Shown: piece after piece, positions 1 to 7,024 of the stretch
How the letters are laid out: each line of letters opens with the position of its first letter
Numbering within the stretch: position 1 is the stretch's first letter
Source of the DNA: Ruminococcus sp.
GTDB lineage: Bacteria > Bacillota > Clostridia > Oscillospirales > Ruminococcaceae
DNA: 32,056 bases
Assembly (NCBI GenBank): GCA_017543335.1
Contig: JAFYGE010000040.1
Coordinates: 1 to 32,056 of the forward strand
Direction: 5' to 3'
Notes under the pieces: model-generated
Database searches by the model: none
What the model was told of the DNA's origin: nothing
The model's input: only the letters and a program-made list of their open reading frames with translations
Translations under genes and position numbers: made by a program

Positions 1-18
1 CTTAAGACTTCTCAGTCA

Positions 19-540
19 TCAAAGAGCATTTCTGAGCTTTGCCGGAAGAAATTTTTTTATATTGTCGAGCATTTTTTCATCCGGTACGAAAACGAGTCTG
101 CATTTTCCGTATTCAGTGTGCTCAAAATCAGCGTAATATTCTTTGGATTCTATATTATCAGTAGCCATAACGACTGTCATATCATCAGATTCTTCCAGAT
201 CGTCGCTGTATTTTCCGAAAGCGGTGAATGTACGTACCTCAACGCTGAGGAGGGAAGTACGTTTTTTCATGGCGATTATTTTATCAACATCGAGTTCACC
301 GTTGGTGAAAGTGTACTCGTACTCCACATAAGCTGACTGCACAAGGAAATATGTCGCATAGCCTGCACCGACTGCAAGAACAAAACCAAAAAATGCGAGC
401 AATGGTCTGTTTAGCTGCAATATAGCGATAAGTACGAGGCAAAGCGTAAACAAGCTTCCGGTTATCATAGTTGTTATCCTTCTTGCCTTGTCGTTAGCGG
501 TCTCATTTCTTTTTACGAGCTGTTCTGCAAAATTGTCCAT
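19..540 (-). CDS. Two-helix membrane protein of unknown function
   Basis: I do not recognise a named function. The 173-residue product has a charged N-terminus, two hydrophobic segments (about residues 25-45 and 48-68) forming a hairpin, and a soluble C-terminal domain of about 100 residues rich in acidic residues and beta-strand-like sequence. The start was placed at the second in-frame ATG, because a GGAG motif lies six bases before it and would fall inside the coding region if the ATG at 552 were used. It is divergent from the pheS unit. A weak reverse promoter (TTAACT, 18-base spacer, TATAAA) can be read just upstream. A conserved small Firmicute membrane family is likely, but no role can be assigned from this window. 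Confidence 0.8.
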   Translation of the reverse strand: MDNFAEQLVKRNETANDKARRITTMITGSLFTLCLVLIAILQLNRPLLAFFGFVLAVGAGYATYFLVQSAYVEYEYTFTNGELDVDKIIAMKKRTSLLSVEVRTFTAFGKYSDDLEESDDMTVVMATDNIESKEYYADFEHTEYGKCRLVFVPDEKMLDNIKKFLPAKLRNAL

Positions 541-654
541 AAAGATCTCCATTCTTTTTCTGATAAATATTTATAATTATGTACACAAACTATAGTTAAA
601 AGCTGTACATATAATATAATATCATATTTTTTGAAATTTTTCAATAAAAAAGAC

Positions 655-683
655 TTGATTTTTTTTATTTTACCTATTATAAT
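655..683 (+). promoter_or_regulatory. Promoter of the pheS T-box unit
   Basis: TTGATT at 655-660 and TATAAT at 678-683 are separated by exactly 17 bases in a very AT-rich stretch. The expected start of transcription, near 690, is immediately before the T-box leader. Confidence 0.75.
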
Positions 684-689
684 AAAAAT

Positions 690-950
690 ATAACCCGATG
701 ACTGAGAGAGTAGAGCTGTTCAAAGTCTTCAGAGAGGAGCGTATCGGTGAAAGCGTTCCGGCGGAAAATAGCTTGAAGTTCACTCACGAGGGGCAGAGCG
801 GAAATTTATGCGGCGGCATTATATGCAGTCATGTGCATAACAGAGTAGGTCCTGACGTAAGTCTGCGTTAAAGGCAAGAGAGTGTCGGCTCTCCTGACAA
901 TGGGTGGTATAAAAGCAAGGTAAGTCTTGTCCTGTTGGACAGGACTTTTT
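690..950 (+). promoter_or_regulatory. T-box riboswitch, phenylalanine specificity
   Basis: The 5' leader of pheS has the parts of a tRNA-sensing T-box. A Stem I region (about 695-800) carries AGAGAG-type and GGTGAAAGC-type distal motifs. A specifier-loop sequence, GAAG followed by TTC at 779-781 and then A, reads a Phe codon. The conserved T-box core TGGGTGGTA lies at 901-909, and a Rho-independent terminator lies at 922-950. Uncharged tRNA-Phe is expected to stabilise the antiterminator and allow read-through into pheS and the genes behind it. The specifier agrees with the downstream product, which strengthens the call. The exact Stem I fold was judged by eye. Confidence 0.87.
922..950 (+). 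terminator. T-box regulated terminator
   Basis: The stem AAGTCTTGTCC (922-932) pairs with GGACAGGACTT (937-947) across a TGTT loop, with one G-U pair, and runs into a T tract. It follows the T-box core by 12 bases, the arrangement expected of the competing terminator. Confidence 0.9.
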
Positions 951-1001
951 ATTATTTCGGCACAAATAACAACGCTGCGGCGATAATTATGAGGTGAAAA
1001 A

Positions 1002-2030
1002 ATGAAAGAACAGCTTGAAAAAATCGAAGTGCTTGCTAAACAGGAGCTCTCCTCCTGCAAAGAGATAAAAGCACTGGACGACCTGAGGATAAAGTACCTC
1101 GGTAAAAAAGGTGAGCTTACTGCTATACTCAAGCAAATGGGTAAGCTCTCAGCAGAAGAAAGACCTGTCATCGGTCAGCTCGCAAACAAGGTAAGAGCAG
1201 ATATTGAAGAAGCTCTCAACACAAAGCTTACTGCACTTAAATCAGAAGCTCAGGCAGCTAAACTTGCAGAGGAAAAGATCGATATAACTCTTCCCGGCAA
1301 GCACGCTCCGTTCGGAAAGCTTCATCCGCTTACAAAGGTAGAGAACGAGATAAGAGAAATATTCATGGGTATGGGATTCGAGATCGCTGACGGTCCTGAA
1401 ATAGACGATGATTACCATGTATTTGAGGCTCTCAATCTTCCTCCGGATCATCCTGCAAGAGATACACAGGATACTTTCTATATCGAAAATACTAACGAGA
1501 CTATACTCCTTCGTACACAGACTTCTTCCGTACAGGTTCACGTTATGGAGAATCAGAAGCCTCCGATAAGAATAATTTCTCCGGGAAGAGTTTTCCGTTC
1601 GGATGCAGTTGATGCAACTCACTCTCCTTTATTCCACCAGATAGAGGGACTTGTTATCGACGAAGGCATTACAATGTCCGACCTCAAGGGTACTCTTGAA
1701 ATGCTCATGAAGAAGCTCTACGGCAAGGACTGCAAACTCCGTTTCCGTCCGCACCACTTCCCGTTCACAGAGCCAAGCTGCGAAGTTGATATAAGCTGCT
1801 TCAACTGCGGAGGCAAGGGATGCTCTATGTGTAAGGACGAGGGATATATCGAGCTTCTCGGAGCAGGTATGGTACATCCTAAGGTGCTCGAAAACTGCGG
1901 AATAGACCCTGAAAAGTACTCCGGATTCGCATTCGGACTCGGTCTTGAGCGTATGGTAATGGGACGCTATGACATCAACGATCTCCGTCTGCTCTATGAG
2001 AACGATGTAAGATTCTTAGAGCAGTTTTAA
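1002..2030 (+). CDS. pheS: Phenylalanine--tRNA ligase alpha subunit
   Basis: This is the catalytic alpha subunit of the cytosolic alpha2-beta2 phenylalanyl-tRNA synthetase, which charges tRNA-Phe using ATP. The 342 residues match the usual family length. An N-terminal coiled coil (about 1-90) is followed by the class II core. Motif 2 (FRSDAVDATHSPLFHQIEG, near residue 200), the cysteine-bearing CFNCGGKGC segment typical of Firmicute PheS, and motif 3 (FGLGLERMVMGRYDINDLR, near 312) are all visible. The start has a GAGGTG ribosome binding site and lies about 50 bases after the T-box terminator, so expression should respond to Phe-tRNA charging. Its partner pheT is displaced about 1.4 kb downstream by two unrelated genes. 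Confidence 0.98.
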   Translation: MKEQLEKIEVLAKQELSSCKEIKALDDLRIKYLGKKGELTAILKQMGKLSAEERPVIGQLANKVRADIEEALNTKLTALKSEAQAAKLAEEKIDITLPGKHAPFGKLHPLTKVENEIREIFMGMGFEIADGPEIDDDYHVFEALNLPPDHPARDTQDTFYIENTNETILLRTQTSSVQVHVMENQKPPIRIISPGRVFRSDAVDATHSPLFHQIEGLVIDEGITMSDLKGTLEMLMKKLYGKDCKLRFRPHHFPFTEPSCEVDISCFNCGGKGCSMCKDEGYIELLGAGMVHPKVLENCGIDPEKYSGFAFGLGLERMVMGRYDINDLRLLYENDVRFLEQF

Positions 2031-2061
2031 GATAAACGACCTGATTAAAGGAGATAACTTA

Positions 2062-2640
2062 ATGGCTGAAAAAACATCTGACATAATCAGGAAATTAAAA
2101 AAAGCTCAAAAAATGACAGCAATATTGATACCGTTATCATTTAGTCCATTGTTTCTCTGTTTAGGTGTATTACTGTCTGGAAATGAAAATCACATGACAA
2201 TACTGTTAGCACTGTTGTTTATCATATTCTTTGCAGCGTTTTTGCTTTTTTTATGTATGATAAAAAACAAGCATTATGAAAAAATGAAGCAGGACTTAGG
2301 CTTAAGCAACGATGATGAGCTGAATTATTATCTCGAAAACAGCCGCAGGATCAATGAGTATAAGTTTATAAACGATGATTATTTAATAGATCTTCCTCCT
2401 GCCAGATTATATCGGCTTGCTGACATCAAAAATGCAGAGCGTTATAATAAGAAAGGTCCGAAAACCAAGCACCGATCGACTTGTTCTCACCGTTACTTCA
2501 TAAAAATAGAGCTTTCAAACGGAAAAAAAGGTAAGCTTAATTTCGGGTTTAAAGAATTAGAGCGAGAGTTTGCTTATAGACTTATCTTAAAAGCAGCAGA
2601 TGGAAATAAAGATGATAATTATACAAGTATAGTTTCCTGA
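2062..2640 (+). CDS. Two-helix membrane protein, tandem paralog A
   Basis: A 192-residue protein of unknown function inserted between pheS and pheT. A basic N-terminus is followed by two hydrophobic helices (about residues 19-40 and 45-67) and a cytosolic-looking C-terminal domain. After the helices it carries a pattern LGLSNDDEL ... YLI ... RLYRLADIKN that recurs in the next gene (LGVSSTDEF ... WVI ... RVYRTEDIMK), so the two are diverged paralogs with the same architecture. The ATG follows AAAGGAG at good distance, 31 bases after the pheS stop. It is presumably co-transcribed from the T-box promoter. The function cannot be inferred. Confidence 0.85.
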   Translation: MAEKTSDIIRKLKKAQKMTAILIPLSFSPLFLCLGVLLSGNENHMTILLALLFIIFFAAFLLFLCMIKNKHYEKMKQDLGLSNDDELNYYLENSRRINEYKFINDDYLIDLPPARLYRLADIKNAERYNKKGPKTKHRSTCSHRYFIKIELSNGKKGKLNFGFKELEREFAYRLILKAADGNKDDNYTSIVS

Positions 2641-2676
2641 TGCACAAAAAGCAGTGTGTATTGCAATGAAATAAAC

Positions 2677-2774
2677 GAAAGGAATTAAAGATATGAATTT
2701 ATCTATGAAATGGCTCAGCGACTATGTAAAAGTCGATGTGCCGATAAATGATTTTCGTCATGCTCTTACAATGA
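2677..2774 (+). repeat. Direct repeat copy 1: duplicated 5' end of pheT
   Basis: This 98-bp block matches 3415-3512 with four substitutions by eye. It covers the pheT ribosome binding site (GAAAGGAATTAAAG), the start codon and 27 codons. Homology stops abruptly after the second ACAATGA. It marks a duplication junction within the pheS-pheT unit. Confidence 0.93.
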
Positions 2775-2785
2775 AATGTGTGTAA
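2693..2785 (+). pseudogene. Truncated pheT 5' fragment (30 codons, possible leader peptide)
   Basis: The fragment begins exactly like PheT (MNLSMKWLSDYVK) with its own good ribosome binding site, keeps the pheT frame for 27 codons with three amino-acid changes (A to V, K to N, C to R), then runs through three new codons to TAA. It is a remnant of the duplication and cannot make a working synthetase subunit. Its stop codon lies only three bases before the ATG of the next gene, which has no clear ribosome binding site of its own. The fragment may therefore act as a translated leader that delivers ribosomes to that gene (inference). Confidence 0.85.
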
Positions 2786-2788
2786 ATT

Positions 2789-3379
2789 ATGAGATTAAAA
2801 CAGATATATGCTTTAGCAATAATATTTATGGCTGTTACACTGCTTGTATTTGCTCCTATATTTAAGTTGTGTACTCATGACTCAATAATACAATATTATC
2901 TTACAGCAGCAACACTTTTCATGTTCGCTATGATAATCGTTGGTATATTCATGAAAACATCAAAAATGATGAAAAAACTTGGTGTATCTTCAACTGACGA
3001 ATTTGAAGAACTGAAAAATAATTGCGATTATAATTATAAAAACAGACTGTATCTGTCGGATGAATGGGTAATAAACACGTATACTCTGAGAGTTTACCGA
3101 ACAGAAGATATTATGAAGGTGACAACAAAGGATGGTCATTATCGAAATGGAGTAGCATATACACATTACATAAATGTTCAGCTTCGATACAGTTATGATG
3201 ATAAGTTTGTTATCTCAAATGAACGTGAAAGAGATAATCTTGCTGTAATTATAAATGGATTTGCAAAGGCAGGAAAAAATGCATATTATGCAAAGAAATA
3301 TTCTGAATATCATAAAAAAGAAGATTCAGATGAAACCGAAACTGCCAATAACTTTTCGGATACGGATACAAAAAATTGA
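2789..3379 (+). CDS. Two-helix membrane protein, tandem paralog B
   Basis: A 196-residue protein of unknown function, related in architecture and motif pattern to the protein at 2062-2640. It has two hydrophobic helices (about residues 8-27 and 36-55), the LGVSSTDEF segment, a beta-rich middle with RVYRTEDIMK, and a charged, acidic C-terminal tail. Its ATG is three bases after the stop of the truncated pheT fragment. I see no Shine-Dalgarno immediately upstream, so translational coupling to that fragment is plausible. Coding sequence here is more AT-rich than in pheS and pheT. The gene lies exactly between the two copies of the pheT repeat, suggesting that it arrived or was duplicated with that rearrangement. 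Confidence 0.85.
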   Translation: MRLKQIYALAIIFMAVTLLVFAPIFKLCTHDSIIQYYLTAATLFMFAMIIVGIFMKTSKMMKKLGVSSTDEFEELKNNCDYNYKNRLYLSDEWVINTYTLRVYRTEDIMKVTTKDGHYRNGVAYTHYINVQLRYSYDDKFVISNERERDNLAVIINGFAKAGKNAYYAKKYSEYHKKEDSDETETANNFSDTDTKN

Positions 3380-3414
3380 TCGGACAGATATTACCTGTCT
3401 CTATAAAAAAACAG

Positions 3415-3512
3415 GAAAGGAATTAAAGATATGAATTTATCTATGAAATGGCTCAGCGACTATGTAAAAGCCGATGTGCCGATAAAGGATTTTTGTCACG
3501 CTCTTACAATGA
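3415..3512 (+). repeat. Direct repeat copy 2: genuine 5' end of pheT
   Basis: This is the partner of the block at 2677-2774. Here the sequence continues into the full pheT reading frame, so this is the functional copy. Confidence 0.93.
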
Positions 3513-5890
3513 GCGGTTCAAAGGTAGAGTGCTATGAGGAAGAGGGAAAGAAAATCTCCAAGGTAGTTGTTGGTAAGATACTTTCAAAAGGACCTCACGA
3601 AAATGCTGATGCTCTTTTTGTATGTAAGGTCGACATCGGAGCTGATGAACCTATACAGATAGTTACAAACGCTAAAAACGTCAAAGAGGGAGACCTCGTT
3701 CCTGTTGCTCTTGACGGTGCTGTTCTTCCTGAGGGTAAGATAAAGAAGTGCAAGATGCGTGGAGTTGAGAGCTTCGGTATGTTCTGCGGACTTGATACTC
3801 TCGGTCTTACAGCTCACGATTTCCCATACGCTGACCCAGAGGGAGTTTTTGTTATCGAGGAAGAGTGTTCTCTCGGACAGGATATCCACTCTGCTATCGG
3901 TCTTGATGATACATCTGTTGAGTTCGAGATAACTTCTAACAGACCTGACTGTCTCAGTGTTATCGGTCTTGCAAGAGAGACAGCTGCTACATATGACCTC
4001 CCGCTCACAGTAAAAGCTCCTGAGTTCAAGGGAGTTGAGGGAGATGTAAACAGCTTCCTTAAAGTTGACATCCATAACGAAAAGGCTTGTCCAAGATACT
4101 GTGCAGGTATCGTAAAGAACGTTAAAATTGGTCCTTCACCACGTTGGATGAGAGAGAGACTTCGTGCAAGCGGTGTTCGTCCGATAAACAATTTTGTTGA
4201 TATTACAAACTATGTAATGCTTGAATATGGTCAGCCTATGCACGCTTTTGACCTCCGCTATGTTGAGGGAGCACATATAAACGTCCGCAATGCTGTAGAC
4301 GGCGAGAAGATCATGACTCTTGACGGTGTTGAGCGTGAGCTTACTTCTGATATGCTCGTTATTGCTGACGAGAAAAAGCCTGTAGCCGTTGCCGGTATCA
4401 TGGGCGGAGAGTACAGCGGTATCATGGACGATACTGCAACAGTTGTATTCGAGTCCGCTTACTTTGAGCCTTCTCAGGTAAGACAGACATCTAAAAAATT
4501 ACGACTCAAATCTGATGCATCTTCACGTTATGAAAAGGGTGTTGATCCATGCATCTCAATGACTTGCCTTAAAAGAGCTTTTGAACTTGTAGAGCTTCTT
4601 GGTGCAGGCGAAGTCGTAAACACTGTAATAGACTGCGACCATTCAGCATTCAAGCCTTCTGAGGTCGTATTTGATCCGGCTTGGATAAACAATTTCCTCG
4701 GCACTGATATTTCTGAGGACAAAATGAAAGAGTACCTCGGACGTCTTGAATTCACTTTTGCTGACGGCAAGGTAATAGCTCCTTCATTCAGAATAGACAT
4801 CGGTTGTAAGGCAGATATTGCAGAGGAAGTTGCACGTATCTACGGTTACAACAACATTCCTTCCACTGATTTCAGAGGCGTTGCAAAGGCAGAGTTCACT
4901 GAGGAGCAGAAATTCGTCCGCACACTCAGAAATGCAGCAGTATCTCTCGGCGGTTACGAGATAGCAACATACTCCTTTGTATCACCTAAGTACTTCGATA
5001 AGATAAAGCTCCCACAGGACAGCAAGCTCCGCAATGTTGTACGTATAGTTAATCCTCTCGGTGAGGATACCAGCGTTATGAGAACTACAACTATCCCTTC
5101 GATGCTTGATGTTCTTTCATTCAACTACAACAACAGAAACGAAAAAGCTTGTCTCTTTGAGATATCCAAGGAGTATATACCGGCTGCTGAGGAAAAGCCT
5201 TTCATCAATGGCAATATCCTCGCAAACAGTGGAAATGAGAAGCACAAGTATCAGTACTCACTTCCGGATGAGCCTCAGAGACTTACTATAGGTATGTACG
5301 GCGGAGAAGCTGATTTCTATACATTAAAGGGAATGGTTGAGCAGATACTCAGCGAGATGAATATTTATGACGTTGAGTACGTGAGAGCAGGGGACTGCGA
5401 TGTATTTGATGAGAAATATGCACTCCACCCGGGCAGAAGTGCGGTTATCATCAAGGACGGCAAATATCTCGGAATAATGGGCGAAATACATCCGGATGTT
5501 CAGGACACATACGAGATAGGTGTCAAGACATATGTTGCTAAGCTTTGTATCCCTGAGATGATGGAACTTGCCGCTGACAAGATAACATATAGTCCGCTTC
5601 CTAAGTTCCCGGCATCAACAAGAGACCTTAGTCTCCTTGTAGACAATGATACTCCGGTTGCTGAGCTTGAAAAGGCTATCAAGGGTGCTGTAGGCAAGAT
5701 ACTTGAAAAGGTCACACTTTTCGATGTTTACAGAAGCAAAGAGATGATAGAAAACGGCAAGAAGAGTGTTGCTTACTCTATCTCAATGCGTTCGCACGAT
5801 GGTACTCTTACCGACGAACAGGCTGACGGTGCTATGAAGCGTGTACTTAAAGCTCTCAACGCTATAGGTGCAGAATTAAGACAGGGGTGA
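3431..5890 (+). CDS. pheT: Phenylalanine--tRNA ligase beta subunit
   Basis: This is the tRNA-binding and editing subunit of phenylalanyl-tRNA synthetase. The 819 residues are normal for the family. Visible parts in order are an N-terminal OB-fold tRNA-binding domain (about 40-150, VVVGKILSKGPHENADAL), the B3/B4 editing domain (about 210-380, with RPINNFVDITNYVMLEYGQP), B5 (about 405-475), the inactive class II-like core (about 490-700), and the C-terminal anticodon-binding FDX-ACB domain (from about 722, FPASTRDLSLLVD). The ATG has an AAAGGAATT ribosome binding site. It belongs to the T-box-regulated unit with pheS but is separated from it by two membrane-protein genes and a duplicated copy of its own first 27 codons. 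The last codons form one arm of a hairpin around the stop codon. Confidence 0.98.
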   Translation: MNLSMKWLSDYVKADVPIKDFCHALTMSGSKVECYEEEGKKISKVVVGKILSKGPHENADALFVCKVDIGADEPIQIVTNAKNVKEGDLVPVALDGAVLPEGKIKKCKMRGVESFGMFCGLDTLGLTAHDFPYADPEGVFVIEEECSLGQDIHSAIGLDDTSVEFEITSNRPDCLSVIGLARETAATYDLPLTVKAPEFKGVEGDVNSFLKVDIHNEKACPRYCAGIVKNVKIGPSPRWMRERLRASGVRPINNFVDITNYVMLEYGQPMHAFDLRYVEGAHINVRNAVDGEKIMTLDGVERELTSDMLVIADEKKPVAVAGIMGGEYSGIMDDTATVVFESAYFEPSQVRQTSKKLRLKSDASSRYEKGVDPCISMTCLKRAFELVELLGAGEVVNTVIDCDHSAFKPSEVVFDPAWINNFLGTDISEDKMKEYLGRLEFTFADGKVIAPSFRIDIGCKADIAEEVARIYGYNNIPSTDFRGVAKAEFTEEQKFVRTLRNAAVSLGGYEIATYSFVSPKYFDKIKLPQDSKLRNVVRIVNPLGEDTSVMRTTTIPSMLDVLSFNYNNRNEKACLFEISKEYIPAAEEKPFINGNILANSGNEKHKYQYSLPDEPQRLTIGMYGGEADFYTLKGMVEQILSEMNIYDVEYVRAGDCDVFDEKYALHPGRSAVIIKDGKYLGIMGEIHPDVQDTYEIGVKTYVAKLCIPEMMELAADKITYSPLPKFPASTRDLSLLVDNDTPVAELEKAIKGAVGKILEKVTLFDVYRSKEMIENGKKSVAYSISMRSHDGTLTDEQADGAMKRVLKALNAIGAELRQG

Positions 5891-5985
5891 GACCCCTGCA
5901 CCCTTTTCACGCTTCGCTCGTAAACTCGCTTACTCTGTCCGAAGCGGGAAGTCTGCTTTCGCATACGAAAGTAAGTCCGGTGCAG
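5882..5985 (+). repeat. Hairpin-rich palindromic stretch at the pheT 3' end
   Basis: CAGGGGT-GAG-ACCCCTG (5882-5898) folds around the pheT stop codon. Inverted arms GCTTCG/CGAAGC (5911-5916 and 5940-5945), CTTTCG/CGAAAG (5956-5961 and 5966-5971) and CTGCACC/GGTGCAG (5897-5903 and 5979-5985) follow. The outer CTGCACC/GGTGCAG pair brackets the rest, as in small palindromic extragenic repeats. The T tract after the first hairpin is short, so it may be only a weak terminator. Only one copy is seen in this window, so calling it a repeat family is a guess. Confidence 0.5.
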
Positions 5986-6021
5986 TAATAATGAAAAAAT
6001 AATTAAAAATGGAGGGAACAT

Positions 6022-6198
6022 ATGCTGTCTCAGATAATCAGTCGTCTGATGATGTTATTCATGCTTATATGCATCTACATGGCAATAACAAATCTGGCGG
6101 AGAAAAAGAAGAAAAAAGCGGCTGTCTGGGGAGTATTGTTCCTGCTTCCGATAATATTTCTGATAGTCGTAGTCATGATATACGGTAAATTTGAATAA
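6022..6198 (+). CDS. Small two-helix membrane protein, 58 residues
   Basis: A short open frame with a strong GGAGGG ribosome binding site six bases before ATG. The product has a hydrophobic helix (about residues 5-22), a lysine-rich turn (EKKKKKAA, about 27-34) and a second hydrophobic helix (about 35-54), ending YGKFE. The helix, positive loop, helix layout predicts a hairpin with its loop in the cytosol. A hairpin terminator follows directly, which supports a real transcription unit. I do not recognise the family. Confidence 0.65.
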   Translation: MLSQIISRLMMLFMLICIYMAITNLAEKKKKKAAVWGVLFLLPIIFLIVVVMIYGKFE

Positions 6199-6202
6199 TG
6201 TA

Positions 6203-6240
6203 AAGGTCCTCTGCATGAACGTTCAGATGCAGGGGACTTT
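6203..6240 (+). terminator. Intrinsic terminator after the 58-residue gene
   Basis: GTCCTCTGCAT (about 6205-6215) pairs with ATGCAGGGGAC (6227-6237) and is followed by TTTGTT. The stem is strong but the T run is interrupted, so efficiency is uncertain. Confidence 0.65.
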
Positions 6241-6269
6241 GTTATGCGTCGATTACAGTCTGAGAATGA

Positions 6270-6298
6270 TTGACTTTTTCTGAAAAATAATATATAAT
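6270..6298 (+). promoter_or_regulatory. Promoter of the VWA/GH3 unit
   Basis: TTGACT at 6270-6275 and TATAAT at 6293-6298 are separated by 17 bases, about 50 bases before the first start codon of the three-gene unit. Confidence 0.8.
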
Positions 6299-6349
6299 AT
6301 AGAAAATGTAAAATAACTACATTTTTTAAAGCGGATAGGGGGAAAAATA

Positions 6350-7024
6350 TTGAAAAATAATATGGGGCAGATACTATTTAATGTTGTTATTGCTTTGTTC
6401 GGAGTTTTTTTATTTAAAGCAACTCCGGTAAACGATTCAATGCTGCTTTCTATACTTGCAATAATAACAATAGCGGCACTGCTTAGTTTCGGAAATTACT
6501 ATTTTGTTAAAATGGCTGCACTTGGCAAAAAAGCTTTTCAGCCTTCATATATAATCGACGAAAATACCTTTGAGTCCCTTCACGAGCCGGAGGACTACTT
6601 GAATGTGATGAAAGATCTCACTGACTATCCTTTGTGCCGGCTTGAAGCTATTAAGATCGTCGAGCAGTGGAACTCATTTATAAAGAAGTCAGGCACGCTT
6701 GACACAATAAGTACAAGCGGCGGTGTATATGAACTTGTGAATCAGGATGTTCAAGCTGTAATGCTCAATAATATGACAATGTTTATCAAGCGTACTGCGA
6801 TCATGCAGTCGTCTTCAAAGTCTGAGGAGATAAATGCTCATAAAAACTATCTGAGAATGCTGACAAGCAGAAATGACAAGGTGCTAAAGGATTATACCGA
6901 CCTTCTTATCGAGGTGTCTCAGATGACAGACAGCGAAAGAGACTCTACTGAGATCAAATCATTGAAGCTTATCATCGATTCTATTCATGATTATAAAACC
7001 GAAATTGAAAGTGAGGATGTATGA
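6350..7024 (+). CDS. Membrane protein with helical cytosolic domain, unknown function
   Basis: A 224-residue protein with two N-terminal hydrophobic helices (about residues 6-23 and 29-52) followed by a charged, mostly helical domain that looks partly coiled-coil. The start is TTG, chosen because GGGGG sits seven bases before it; an ATG four codons later (6362) is the alternative. The gene overlaps the next by four bases (ATGA), so the two are translationally coupled. The architecture loosely recalls XpaC-like proteins, which often neighbour substrate-binding/VWA genes, but no diagnostic motif is seen, so that is only a suggestion. Confidence 0.8.
   Translation: MKNNMGQILFNVVIALFGVFLFKATPVNDSMLLSILAIITIAALLSFGNYYFVKMAALGKKAFQPSYIIDENTFESLHEPEDYLNVMKDLTDYPLCRLEAIKIVEQWNSFIKKSGTLDTISTSGGVYELVNQDVQAVMLNNMTMFIKRTAIMQSSSKSEEINAHKNYLRMLTSRNDKVLKDYTDLLIEVSQMTDSERDSTEIKSLKLIIDSIHDYKTEIESEDV

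Noticed and set aside
806-1171. Reverse open frame across the T-box and the start of pheS
   Set aside because: Overlaps a structured RNA leader and a conserved gene, with no supporting start signal.
2693-2785. Reading the pheT fragment as a frameshifted full pheT
   Set aside because: Homology to pheT ends abruptly after codon 27 and the following sequence encodes an unrelated membrane protein, so it is a partial duplication and not a frameshift or sequencing error in pheT.
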